Below the pieces are notes generated by a model that had not been told where the DNA came from, did not search any database, and saw only the letters and a program-made list of their open reading frames with translations. Shown in pieces: positions 32,774 through 40,723 of a stretch of 64,000 nt of DNA; the first letter of the stretch is position 1, and each line of letters begins with the position of its first letter. Made by a program: the position numbers and the translations under genes. The stretch spans positions 238,991-302,990 of the forward strand of contig JASGJG010000016.1 of the NCBI GenBank assembly GCA_049840835.1. Direction: 5' to 3'. Source of the stretch: JANLTX01 sp049840835 (GTDB lineage: Bacteria; Armatimonadota; Armatimonadia; Armatimonadales; Armatimonadaceae).

Positions 32774-33105
32774 AGCCCGATTGTACCCGCCAGCGCCAGC
32801 AGCTCCGCTCGTGTAGGTAGCCCCACAAAGCGCCCTCGTTCCGTGCCCTCAGCGAACGCCAGTATCGTGGGCAGCGCCGTAACATCGCAACGAATCGCCA
32901 GGGGCAGTTCTTCGTCGACATTCACCGTAAAAACTGGCACTCCAAGCGCGGCCAACTCTGGCGCTAGCCGACGGCAGGCGGCGCAACGGGCCGCCCAGAA
33001 CTCCACCAGCACGGGCACCCGGGATACCAGTACGTCTTCGTCGAAACTGTCGGCATTGATAGCTTCTGGCTGACCGGGCCGATGCGGCAGAAACCCGGTT
33101 TCCAT
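32770..33105 (-). CDS. Thioredoxin-like protein with a CAAC active site
   Basis: A 111-residue thioredoxin fold. VLVEFWAARCAACRRLAPEL gives a CAAC active site, not the usual CGPC, and the cis-Pro is in TALPTILAF. The rest (FTVNVDEELPLAIRCDV, GRFVGLPTRAEL) keeps the fold. The redox potential may differ from that of ordinary thioredoxin. It is coupled to iscX by a 4-base overlap, which suggests a link to Fe-S cluster assembly, though this is inference. Confidence 0.88.
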   Translation of the reverse strand: METGFLPHRPGQPEAINADSFDEDVLVSRVPVLVEFWAARCAACRRLAPELAALGVPVFTVNVDEELPLAIRCDVTALPTILAFAEGTERGRFVGLPTRAELLALAGTIGL

Positions 33106-33111
33106 CCTGAC

Positions 33112-33930
33112 CTACTCCGACTTTCCGGGTACGACCACCAGCCAGTCCGCTTCCGTGGTCAGTTTCGAGACATCGGCGCGAGCAGGGTCATTGATCGGAT
33201 GGCACTTCACCAGCGCAACACGGGTTCTTGGGCGCAACCAGAGCAGGCGCTGCACCGTGCCCAGCCCGGCATCGGAGTGGAAACTGCCATTCACATGCAT
33301 CACCCGCCGCCCGGAGTCCAGCGCTTTGGCCACGGCTTCTGCCATAGACTGGTCTCGCAGACACTGCGCCTGATAGGTCCGGCCAATCTGGGCCTCATTC
33401 ATGGCCATGCCGCCATGGGCCGCTCCCTCTTTCATCACTGCTACAAAGCGCTTGTGATACTCATCGCCTTCAGGAGCCAGTACCGGCCAGGCCACGAAGG
33501 TCTTATCGGTCTCTCCGAGCGCCACCAATCCCTCGCGCCCTACTTTGCGCACAACGGTTTGTGGAGCGTTCGACCCTACAACCGGCACGCGGCGGCTTTT
33601 CGCATCCTCTACCATGGCCCTGTAGTCTGTGTCGTAGGTTTTCCAGAAGTTGGCAGACTTGCGGAATGTGGGCTCATCGATACGCCCAGCGAGATAGTCT
33701 TCCAGCGGCTTCTGACCGTCCCGCTCCAGCATCTCCATAGCCAGCGCCGCACTGTTCCGCCAGCGCCCAGCTAGCTGCTGCCAGAGCCAGAACTCTACCA
33801 GGTGGGTCTGCGGATCATTGTGCTGCTCCCCAACAAAGACAGCGTCTGCCTGCGCCAGTGCATTCAGTACTGTTTTCTCACTCACCGCACGCCCGGTGCG
33901 CGCTTCCACAAACCGCCAGTTCGTCCCCAT
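33112..33930 (-). CDS. ChaN-like (Tiki superfamily) iron/haem-handling protein
   Basis: A 272-residue protein of the ChaN/DUF399 group in the TIKI superfamily. The conserved parts are AVFVGEQHNDPQTHLVE, LAMEMLERDGQ, VVGSNAPQ and VMHVNGSFHSDAGLG. In Campylobacter ChaN two haems bind a dimer. No signal peptide is evident here, so a cytoplasmic location is implied, which is unusual for the group. It lies 6 bp upstream of the thioredoxin and iscX pair, suggesting an iron-related cluster. Confidence 0.82.
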   Translation of the reverse strand: MGTNWRFVEARTGRAVSEKTVLNALAQADAVFVGEQHNDPQTHLVEFWLWQQLAGRWRNSAALAMEMLERDGQKPLEDYLAGRIDEPTFRKSANFWKTYDTDYRAMVEDAKSRRVPVVGSNAPQTVVRKVGREGLVALGETDKTFVAWPVLAPEGDEYHKRFVAVMKEGAAHGGMAMNEAQIGRTYQAQCLRDQSMAEAVAKALDSGRRVMHVNGSFHSDAGLGTVQRLLWLRPRTRVALVKCHPINDPARADVSKLTTEADWLVVVPGKSE

Positions 33931-33933
33931 ATC

Positions 33934-35022
33934 TTAATTATCCCACACGGCTAGATATCGAGCATCGTAAACTTCCTCGCAAAACGCCGGGCCAGCAGAG
34001 GAACAGCAGAGCAGCAATTTCACAAAGCCAAGCGGAACAGAGAGCGCTCCGCAGGGTCTCCCTAAGTAAGTATTCAGCGCTGCTTGCCGTCCTGCCCTCT
34101 TCGCCCGAGATTTCTGCCTGGTATCGTAGTTATGCAGCGCGACTTCCGGGGCGGCTCCGTGCTGAAGTATCTGAATAAGTGCGGTGGCCACAGCATCGGC
34201 ATCTAAGAAACCCAAGTTCATTCCCTGACCACCGATGGGGCTGACTACATGAGCGGCATCCCCAGCCAGCACCACATTTTCCTGTACAAATCGCTCGGCC
34301 AGGTAGCGCTCAATTCCAAAGGGACTCAGCCAGATACAGCTTGAAACTGGGAGAGCTTGGCTAATCCGGGCCTCTATCAGAGCGCTTAAATGCTCTGCTG
34401 TGGGTTTCTCAAACGCACTGGGAGACCAGGCAACCCAGCGGCGTTTTCTTTGCGGCAGCGGAAAGGATTCCACCAGTCCTTGAGCGCTGAGGCAGATTAT
34501 CGCTTCGTTGCCAAACTCGGTATCATCGTCGAAATCCCCCATCAGGTAAGTATCCGGGTAGGTCTTCCCCCTCCAGCGGATGCCAGACTGCTGGCGAACG
34601 GTGCTGCTCTTGCCATCACACCCCACAATAAAGTCGGCCTGGAGTGCGCGAATATCATTGACAGTAACGCCCGGCTGAAATGCATTCGGATTTAGAGCAC
34701 GTAGCCGAGCTTCTAAGATTGCCTCAGTCCGTGTCTGGGGAATGGAGAGCACAGGAGACGGCAAGGCCAGTGTTCCCAGTGGCTGGTTGCCATAGAACGC
34801 CTGCCCTTGAGAAACAGATACCCCTTCGGCCAGGAACTCCGGCAGAACCCCGATAGATTCCAGCACTTGTAGGGCGGGCGGATGAATCCCGATAGCACGA
34901 GAGTGCTGTGAGCGCTCTATTCTGGCTTCATAGATACAACAATCGACACCTGCCTGAGTCAGCAAGCATCCTAGAGCCAGCCCCACAGGACCACCACCGA
35001 CGATTGCAACCTGCTCCGGCAT
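33934..35022 (-). CDS. FAD-dependent aromatic monooxygenase of the type III PKS cluster
   Basis: A 362-residue flavoprotein of the UbiH/PHBH class, read from ATG 35022. It has the dinucleotide motif AIVGGGPVGLALGCL, the DG motif VGCDGKSSTVRQQ and the GD motif VVLAGDAAHVVSPIGGQGMN. These hydroxylate an electron-rich aromatic ring using NAD(P)H and O2. It is third in a PKS-methyltransferase-monooxygenase operon, the order of srsA-srsB-srsC in Streptomyces griseus, where the flavoprotein hydroxylates an alkylresorcinol ring toward a hydroquinone or quinone. That function is inferred by context. Confidence 0.86.
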   Translation of the reverse strand: MPEQVAIVGGGPVGLALGCLLTQAGVDCCIYEARIERSQHSRAIGIHPPALQVLESIGVLPEFLAEGVSVSQGQAFYGNQPLGTLALPSPVLSIPQTRTEAILEARLRALNPNAFQPGVTVNDIRALQADFIVGCDGKSSTVRQQSGIRWRGKTYPDTYLMGDFDDDTEFGNEAIICLSAQGLVESFPLPQRKRRWVAWSPSAFEKPTAEHLSALIEARISQALPVSSCIWLSPFGIERYLAERFVQENVVLAGDAAHVVSPIGGQGMNLGFLDADAVATALIQILQHGAAPEVALHNYDTRQKSRAKRAGRQAALNTYLGRPCGALSVPLGFVKLLLCCSSAGPAFCEEVYDARYLAVWDN

Positions 35023-35035
35023 AGTGTAAGAGGCC

Positions 35036-35713
35036 CTACGGCTTCCAAACAGCCTGCAGCCGGAAGGCACCATACTGTGTCACGTCCCAACCACCAGGCA
35101 GTTTCTCTCGTAGCTCCGGTTCGATAAACGACCGGCGTATGGATATCAGCCCATCGGAGACAATGTACGAGCCGTGGAAAACCAGTCCGGTAAATGGAAA
35201 CAGAGCATAGGCAAGTGCACTCCGGCGAATGTCGTTGTGCAGCACTAATTTGCAGGCCAATCGCTGACTCTCCTGGCAAAATCCAGTTACTTCATTGTCG
35301 GCCAAATGATGCAGAACATGGTTGGAGATAACCATGTCGAACGGTTCGTTTAACTCCGATGAGTTTGCCTGGCGAAACTGGAGATTATGGGGATTTGCTT
35401 GCGCCTGCGCAAAGTCTATCGCTCGCGCATCCGGATCGACTCCCAAGCCCTCGACTCGGAAGCCATCGCGCTGTGCTAGATGGCTAAGCAGTCGGAGAAC
35501 ATCGCCACCACCGCAGCCAATGTCTAAAATCGTGCGAGCTCCTGCTGCCAGTTCTGGGCGAAGGAATTTCTTGTAGAGAAGGCCCCAGCCGGATAGCACT
35601 CGGTTTAGAGCGGAAAACTGTTGGTAGGTTCGTGTTAGCCGGACCGAATGACAATCGGGAGCGTCCATCGCTTCGGTGAGCAGCGAGGCACGCGTTGCCA
35701 GGTCAGCCCACAC
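35036..35713 (-). CDS. SAM-dependent methyltransferase of the type III PKS cluster
   Basis: A 225-residue class I methyltransferase. Motif I reads ILDIGCGGGDVLRLL, the acidic SAM-ribose residue is in GVDPDARAI, and motif IV is MVISNHVLHHL, followed by LVLHNDIRR. It overlaps the end of the type III PKS gene by 11 bases. In srsB-type clusters the enzyme O-methylates an alkylresorcinol; here the same order suggests the same role, unproven. Confidence 0.86.
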   Translation of the reverse strand: MWADLATRASLLTEAMDAPDCHSVRLTRTYQQFSALNRVLSGWGLLYKKFLRPELAAGARTILDIGCGGGDVLRLLSHLAQRDGFRVEGLGVDPDARAIDFAQAQANPHNLQFRQANSSELNEPFDMVISNHVLHHLADNEVTGFCQESQRLACKLVLHNDIRRSALAYALFPFTGLVFHGSYIVSDGLISIRRSFIEPELREKLPGGWDVTQYGAFRLQAVWKP

Positions 35714-36812
35714 GGGTCAGAAGGGCGCTCTCCACAGTGAGGCCCGGTCCAAACGACATAGCGACAATGGATTCATCCGGCTGAGCCGAGTTTAGAATCT
35801 CCTGGAGCACGAAGAAAATCGTGGCGCTGCTCATGTTCCCGAAGTTCCGGAGAGTCTCTCGGGAAGGTGCCAGGTTCTCCGGAGTCAGTTTTAAGCCGCT
35901 CTCTACTTTGTCTAAAATAGCCCGCCCACCGGGATGCACCGCCCAATGATCTACATTATCTTGCGCGATATTTCCCAGCTCCAGAAGCGGAGTAATCGCC
36001 CCGGAGATTTGCGCTTCGATAATCTGCGGCACGTACAGAGACAGCCGCATTCGGAACCCGGTGTCACCAATAGTCCAGGCCATATCGGTATCCTCGGCAG
36101 GAGCTATCGCGCTGGAGAACTGCTCGATTCGTAGCGGCTTTCGACCCGGTTTCGGCGTACGCGCACTCACTATGGCGGCTCCCAGGCCATCGGCGAAGAC
36201 AGAGCCTGCCAGAAGGTCATCTAGCTCCGCGTGCCACTGCAGGTGCAGGGTGCAGAGTTCCATAGACATCACCAGTACCACAGCATCCGGGTTCGCCTTA
36301 CAGATCGTATCTGCCATACGCAGGGCAGGAAACGCGGCATAGCAGCCCATGAATCCAATATGGTAGCGCTCCGTGGCCGGATTAAGTCCGAGCGCTTTCG
36401 TCACCAGAAAATCCGGGCCGGGCTGGAAGAACCCGGTGCAGGAGACTGTAATCACATGGGTGATCTCCTGCGCGGAAAAATCGCTATCTGCAACCAGGGA
36501 GCAGGCCAGCTTCGGAGCAAGAAGTTGAATGGCGTGCGCATAGATTTCGTTTCGGGTCTGCGTTGTCGGAGTGAGCGGAGTATCGGTTTCTGCGTTATAA
36601 AAGTGCTCACTGGGCGTATCTGCATCGTTGCTCAACCCGCCTAATACACAATGGCGTCTCTCAATCCCAGATTGCGAGTAGAGCCTGTGCAGCAGCCGCT
36701 CCGTCTTCCTGTCGCCCCCCGCACAGCTCTTTTTCATAATCTCCAGAAGCTGCTCCTGGGTAAAGCTGACATCTGGATTGAGGGTTTGAATCTGGTGAAT
36801 ATAAGAGGGCAT
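35703..36812 (-). CDS. Type III polyketide synthase (chalcone/stilbene synthase-like)
   Basis: A 369-residue thiolase-fold PKS. The catalytic triad is in place: Cys157 (GFMGCYAAFPALR), His293 (HWAVHPGG) and Asn326 (FGNMSSAT). The C-terminal SFGPGLTVE loop closes the active site. It condenses malonyl-CoA units onto an acyl-CoA or acyl starter, giving an alkylresorcinol or alkylpyrone. It heads the operon with a methyltransferase and flavin monooxygenase, the layout of bacterial phenolic-lipid clusters. The chain length and product cannot be read from sequence. Confidence 0.93.
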   Translation of the reverse strand: MPSYIHQIQTLNPDVSFTQEQLLEIMKKSCAGGDRKTERLLHRLYSQSGIERRHCVLGGLSNDADTPSEHFYNAETDTPLTPTTQTRNEIYAHAIQLLAPKLACSLVADSDFSAQEITHVITVSCTGFFQPGPDFLVTKALGLNPATERYHIGFMGCYAAFPALRMADTICKANPDAVVLVMSMELCTLHLQWHAELDDLLAGSVFADGLGAAIVSARTPKPGRKPLRIEQFSSAIAPAEDTDMAWTIGDTGFRMRLSLYVPQIIEAQISGAITPLLELGNIAQDNVDHWAVHPGGRAILDKVESGLKLTPENLAPSRETLRNFGNMSSATIFFVLQEILNSAQPDESIVAMSFGPGLTVESALLTRVG

Positions 36813-36864
36813 GGCTCTATCTTAGATTTAACCATATCCGTGTCTCCGCCGATAGGATAGGGTG

Positions 36865-37974
36865 ATGGATACAACGGCACTGGTAAAGAAGGGTTTCCTG
36901 GTTACGGAGCACGGGGAGTACCGACTGGTACACCCGGCGCGAAACAAGTTCGACTGGGACGATAGCGAGCTCACACTCCGCTCGGTGGTTTTAGACAGGA
37001 GCGGGCGGATTGTCTCTACAGGCTGGCCCAAGTTCTTCAACCAGGGTGAGCGCCCCGAAACCGATTCGGTAATCGCGGGTGAGCTTTCCGAGGGCCGCGC
37101 GGTCATTACGCACAAGCACGATGGCTCACTGATTATCCGCTCCGTGCTGCCCGATGGTACGGTTCTCTTTCGAACGCGGGGTAGCTTCGATGGTGGTGAG
37201 TACGGTGTCAATGCGCATGCCGTAGCTTCGGCAAAGTATCCAGCCCTCTTAGATCCAGCGGTCTATCCGCATGGCTCACTGCTCTTTGAGTACGTGGGTT
37301 CGGATAACCAGATTGTGGTGCGCTACGAAGCGGATGATCTGATTTTCCTGGGAGCGGCCGAACATGGTCCCCCGGTTCGCTATGCGGACTGGGCTGAGCT
37401 GGAACGCCTGGCAGAATCTTTGCAGCTCAAGCTAGTGGAGACCTATGACTGGGCGGGCGCACAGGGAGTCGAGGAAATTCTGAAGCTGGTTCAGGACTGG
37501 AGCCACTCCGAAGGCGTGGTCGTGCGCTCCGGCGATGGTCAGACTCTCTTGAAGCTCAAGAGTGCCTGGTATTTCGCCCAGCACGCTCTACGTTGGCATC
37601 TTAGCTACGATTCCATGGTCCGCTTCATCCTGGATGGCGGGATTACTGAAGAAGATGGGCTGGTTGCCGCGCTGACTCAGGCAGGCTGGGACTGGGAACT
37701 GCAGCAGACCGCGAAAGAGCACTTCGGGGTCTATGCGGCTCGACGGGCGGAGGCCGATGCCCTGACCGCCGCTGCCTACGCTCTGGCAGCCCAGTACCCA
37801 TCGGAAGGCTTTGCCGATGAGCGCGCCCGACGCAAGGCTTTCGCGGAGAAAGTGATGGCGGATGCGGGCGAGCTGCGCCGCTACGCATTCCTGGCCTATG
37901 ACAATAAAAAAGCAGGCCTGGAAGCGGCGCTCCTGCGTAACGTGATTATGGGGAGGCCGCGAAGCGGCTCTTAA
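36865..37974 (+). CDS. RNA ligase, T4 Rnl1-like
   Basis: A 369-residue nucleotidyltransferase of the RNA ligase group, read from ATG 36865 (a GTG sits one codon earlier). Motif I is THKHDGSLI with adenylate-accepting Lys84, preceded by GWPKFFNQGE, typical of Rnl1 relatives. Motif III is LLFEYVGSDNQIVV, motif IV EGVVVRS and motif V LLKLKSAWY. A ~130-residue helical C-terminal domain follows. It would seal 3'-OH/5'-phosphate RNA ends, as in tRNA repair. No end-healing kinase-phosphatase is beside it. Its last residues (GRPRSGS) end just before a palindromic repeat. Confidence 0.82.
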   Translation: MDTTALVKKGFLVTEHGEYRLVHPARNKFDWDDSELTLRSVVLDRSGRIVSTGWPKFFNQGERPETDSVIAGELSEGRAVITHKHDGSLIIRSVLPDGTVLFRTRGSFDGGEYGVNAHAVASAKYPALLDPAVYPHGSLLFEYVGSDNQIVVRYEADDLIFLGAAEHGPPVRYADWAELERLAESLQLKLVETYDWAGAQGVEEILKLVQDWSHSEGVVVRSGDGQTLLKLKSAWYFAQHALRWHLSYDSMVRFILDGGITEEDGLVAALTQAGWDWELQQTAKEHFGVYAARRAEADALTAAAYALAAQYPSEGFADERARRKAFAEKVMADAGELRRYAFLAYDNKKAGLEAALLRNVIMGRPRSGS

Positions 37975-37977
37975 GTT

Positions 37978-38017
37978 CCCCCTCCCTCTTCAGGGGAGGG
38001 GGCTAGGGGGAGAGGTA
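37978..38017. repeat. Short palindromic repeat at convergent gene ends
   Basis: The 25-bp core at 37978-38002 is identical to that at 10646-10670, followed by CTA and the shared tail GGGGGAGAGGTA (38006-38017). The stop of the minus-strand gene (37990-37992) lies in the loop of the palindrome, and the RNA ligase stop is three bases before it. The element thus supplies the last codons of one gene and may end transcription for both. Confidence 0.78.
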
Positions 38018-38535
38018 TTCTGCGCTCTTAGCGCAATAGCACGTAGCTCTGCGGTCTCTACCTGCCCAGTAGCTGCCAGCGGAACCCCTAGCTGGAAGTT
38101 TGCTGTCTTCGCCCCTTCAGGAGCGGAGAAGGAGACCAGCCAGGTACCGTCTTTGCGCCGCAGGTCTGTTACGGCGAACGCCTGCGGCGAGAGGCGCTTA
38201 CCGCCATCGAACGCCGCCGTGACCAACTTGATAGCTCCTGGCGGGTTCAGACGCACTACAAACGCCAGCGCACGTACTCCCGAGACCCGAGAGCCCGGTG
38301 TTCGCGCGGCAAGCGACACCGGCGGACGCTTGAGCGATTTTCCATCGGCGGCCCACCACAGGCTGGCCGGACCAGGGTTCTCGGTAATACCAAGGACCTC
38401 TACGGTGGTACCGGACGGCAGGGTCGCTTTTCCCACCACAGGGGAAAGCTCCGCGCGCTGCCGTGCCTGTGCTACGCCGCCGACGCCAGGGCAGACCAGC
38501 AACAGGCTGAAAATCAGTACAGTTCGATAACTCAT
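37990..38535 (-). CDS. Exported protein of unknown function
   Basis: A 181-residue protein read from ATG 38535, with a signal peptide (MSYRTVLIFSLLLVCPGVGGVAQA). The mature part is beta-rich (LPSGTTVEVLGITENPG, ALAFVVRLNPPGAIKLV) with no motif I know. Its final residues (about QNTSPPSPLP) come from the palindromic repeat at 37978-38017, so the original C-terminus was probably replaced when the repeat arrived. Confidence 0.65.
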   Translation of the reverse strand: MSYRTVLIFSLLLVCPGVGGVAQARQRAELSPVVGKATLPSGTTVEVLGITENPGPASLWWAADGKSLKRPPVSLAARTPGSRVSGVRALAFVVRLNPPGAIKLVTAAFDGGKRLSPQAFAVTDLRRKDGTWLVSFSAPEGAKTANFQLGVPLAATGQVETAELRAIALRAQNTSPPSPLP

Positions 38536-38595
38536 AGAAGTCCTGACTAACTTATTCCCCTGCCCGGTAAATTTGAAACACAATCGCCCTTGATT

Positions 38596-38617
38596 ATTTT
38601 ACGTAATTACGTAAAAT
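38596..38617. promoter_or_regulatory. 22-bp perfect palindrome, likely operator
   Basis: The 20-base centre is TTTTACGTAATTACGTAAAA, extended by A and T at its two ends to 22 bp of perfect dyad symmetry. It ends 6 bases before the ATG of the hydrolase at 38624, in an otherwise GC-rich region. The operon it precedes ends with an ArsR-type regulator, the obvious candidate to bind it. A bound protein would block transcription start or elongation. Which protein binds is inferred. Confidence 0.72.
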
Positions 38618-38623
38618 AAAAAC

Positions 38624-39667
38624 ATGAGATTGTTCCTGACTCTACTCTGCCTGTTGGGGCTTTGCGGAATCACCCTGGCGCAAAAGCCCGTGGAAGACCC
38701 ACGCACACCGGAAATCATCGCAAAACACGGATTCCGGGAGTACCAGATAAAGTCAGGCTCGGATTGGGTGACCTTCTATGTGCATGCGCCCGGCCGCCCA
38801 CCCTGGCGAAACCTGGTGCTGTTTCTCAGCGGGTCTACACCCGATCCTAGCTTTTCCTACGAGCTCAAAGATGGTAAACTGGTCTCTTACTTCTGGGGAC
38901 ATAAGGACTATGAGCAGTTGCCCCCAGACTATGCCTTCGCCGTAATCGCCAAACGGGGCCGTGAGGGTGCTATCAATGAAAATGCTCCTGATGGAGAGAC
39001 TGGTCCACCGGATGTCTATCTGAAGAAGAACTCCCTGGATTACCGTGTCTGGCAGGCCGATCAAACCATCAACTACTGCCGCAAGAACCTGCTGAGTGCT
39101 TCACCGAAGATTATTGTCTATGGTCACTCCGAAGGCGCTCCGGTAGCCGCCAAACTGGGTACAGTGAATCGCTCTATCACACACCTGGGATTCTGGTGTG
39201 GGAATGCTCTGCCCGACTACTACGAGTTCATTCTCATGCAGCGCAAAGAGTTCTATAGTGGGAAAATCACCGATGCCGAGGCACAACAAAAAATAGATAC
39301 GCTTCTGGAAGACTACAAGACTATCTTCGCAGCCCCAAAGGATACACACCCTCACAATGACAGCCATATGTACACCAAGAAGCGCTGGAGCAGCTATGCA
39401 GAGCCGCCGCTAAATCATTTGCTGCGTATACGCATCCCAATCTTCCTGCAGGTAGCTACATTGGATGACAACGCCCCGATTGAAACGACCTATATCGTTC
39501 CGCTGGAGTTCACACGGTTGGGTAAGCGTAACCTGACCTACCGGGTGGGCGTGGGCTGGGACCACTCATTGAACAGCGTAGATGCCGCCGGTAAGAAAAC
39601 CAGCCACTGGAACACAGTCTTCCAGGAGTTTTTCCAGTGGACACAGACGAAAGCCACTTCCAAATGA
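38624..39667 (+). CDS. Secreted alpha/beta-hydrolase
   Basis: A 347-residue exported hydrolase. The signal peptide is MRLFLTLLCLLGLCGITLA. The nucleophile elbow is VYGHSEGAPVAAK, a GxSxG motif with Ser; a His near VGWDHSLNS and an Asp in VATLDDNAP complete a plausible triad. The substrate is unknown. It overlaps the downstream regulator by 4 bases and is preceded by a 22-bp palindrome with almost no room for a ribosome site, so the leader is very short. Confidence 0.75.
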   Translation: MRLFLTLLCLLGLCGITLAQKPVEDPRTPEIIAKHGFREYQIKSGSDWVTFYVHAPGRPPWRNLVLFLSGSTPDPSFSYELKDGKLVSYFWGHKDYEQLPPDYAFAVIAKRGREGAINENAPDGETGPPDVYLKKNSLDYRVWQADQTINYCRKNLLSASPKIIVYGHSEGAPVAAKLGTVNRSITHLGFWCGNALPDYYEFILMQRKEFYSGKITDAEAQQKIDTLLEDYKTIFAAPKDTHPHNDSHMYTKKRWSSYAEPPLNHLLRIRIPIFLQVATLDDNAPIETTYIVPLEFTRLGKRNLTYRVGVGWDHSLNSVDAAGKKTSHWNTVFQEFFQWTQTKATSK

Positions 39668-40125
39668 GTACCGAAGAAACCGATCCCATCGACGATTTAA
39701 CGAAGTCTATTAAAGCTGCCACGGCCAGCGGCAAAACCATCATCGGGCATTTTGGTGCAGTCCCCGTGGAGGGGAAGCTTCGAACCTGGATGAGTGTTCG
39801 CTACGATAGTGCGGTACCGCGCCTGCTCACCAACCCGGAGTACAAGATTGCCCAGATTCTCTCGGTACTGGGCAGCGAGGTCCGGCTGGCGATTCTGCGC
39901 CTGCTGCTGGAAGCCCCGAAGACCGCTAGCGAGGTCATGGCCGAGCTTTCGCTACGCACTACCGGGCAGGCGTATCATCATCTGAAAGAGCTGGAGCGGG
40001 CGGGTTACATAGAGCAAATCAGCGGTGGGCAGTATCGGTTCAATCTGGAGGTCGGGCAGGTGTATCTGGCTGCGCTCGCTCTGGCGGCAGATGCAGGAGC
40101 GGAAAGTCCGGAGCCAACGGGTTAG
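39664..40125 (+). CDS. ArsR-type winged-helix regulator
   Basis: A 153-residue regulator. After an N-terminal extension of ~60 residues with SGKTIIGHFG, the winged-helix domain reads AQILSVLGSEVRLAILRLL, TASEVMAELSLRTTGQAYHHL, then ELERAGYIEQISGGQYRFN. This is the ArsR/SmtB fold, but no metal-binding Cys/His pairs are visible, so the signal is probably another ligand. The ATG (39664) overlaps the hydrolase stop; an upstream GTG is ignored. It is the natural reader of the 38596-38617 palindrome. Confidence 0.8.
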   Translation: MSTEETDPIDDLTKSIKAATASGKTIIGHFGAVPVEGKLRTWMSVRYDSAVPRLLTNPEYKIAQILSVLGSEVRLAILRLLLEAPKTASEVMAELSLRTTGQAYHHLKELERAGYIEQISGGQYRFNLEVGQVYLAALALAADAGAESPEPTG

Positions 40126-40134
40126 AATCACTCC

Positions 40135-40683
40135 GTGATTCCTATCGAAACCAACCGCCTGATCATCCGCCGCATGGCGCCCACGGACTTGAAAGATTTC
40201 CTGGCGTTCAACACTCACCCGGCGAACCTGGAATACCAGACAGTAACGCCTTTTACGGAAGAAAAGGCAATCGAATATCTGGAAAAGCAGGCGATAATGG
40301 AACCTGGAGAGGCAGGCGGCTGGCTGGGATTGGCAATAGAGCTACGCAGTGAGGCGCGGATCATTGGCGAGGTCGGCATCTTTCTTCCACCGCAGCCACG
40401 CAGTAAGGGGGATATCGGCTGGACGTTGCATCCGAGCTACCATGGGCAGGGCTACGCCACGGAAGCGGCGAACGCACTTCTCATCTACGCCTTCAAGGAA
40501 TTGAATCTGCATCGGGTGACGGCGGGCTGCGATGCGCGAAACCTTCCTTCTCTTCGCCTGATGGAGCGGCTGGGAATGCGGAAAGAAGCCCACTATATTC
40601 AGAGTGTCTTTTCCGGCGGCGCCTGGCAAGATGAGTACGCGTATGCTCTGCTACGCGAGGAGTGGCTTCAGAAACAGAGTTGA
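40135..40683 (+). CDS. GNAT acetyltransferase (RimJ/RimL-like)
   Basis: A 182-residue acetyltransferase_3 family member starting at GTG 40135. It begins IPIETNRLIIRRMAPTDLKD, has the motif A stretch HPSYHGQGYATEAANALL and ends RVTAGCDARNLPSLRLMERLGM, all as in RimJ/RimL-type enzymes. The target may be a protein N-terminus or a small amine. It lies 9 bases after the regulator gene. Confidence 0.9.
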   Translation: MIPIETNRLIIRRMAPTDLKDFLAFNTHPANLEYQTVTPFTEEKAIEYLEKQAIMEPGEAGGWLGLAIELRSEARIIGEVGIFLPPQPRSKGDIGWTLHPSYHGQGYATEAANALLIYAFKELNLHRVTAGCDARNLPSLRLMERLGMRKEAHYIQSVFSGGAWQDEYAYALLREEWLQKQS

Positions 40684-40689
40684 TACAAT

Positions 40690-40716
40690 CCTGAGGAAGG
40701 GCTACCTTTCCTCAGG
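40690..40716 (+). promoter_or_regulatory. Leader hairpin covering the ilvD ribosome site
   Basis: CCTGAGGAA (40690-40698) pairs with TTCCTCAGG (40708-40716) around a 9-base loop. The 3' arm includes the AGG of the likely AGGA ribosome-binding site (40714-40717), seven bases from the ilvD ATG. It could limit translation of ilvD, or act as a weak terminator of the GNAT gene. Confidence 0.5.
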
Positions 40717-40723
40717 ATTTCAT

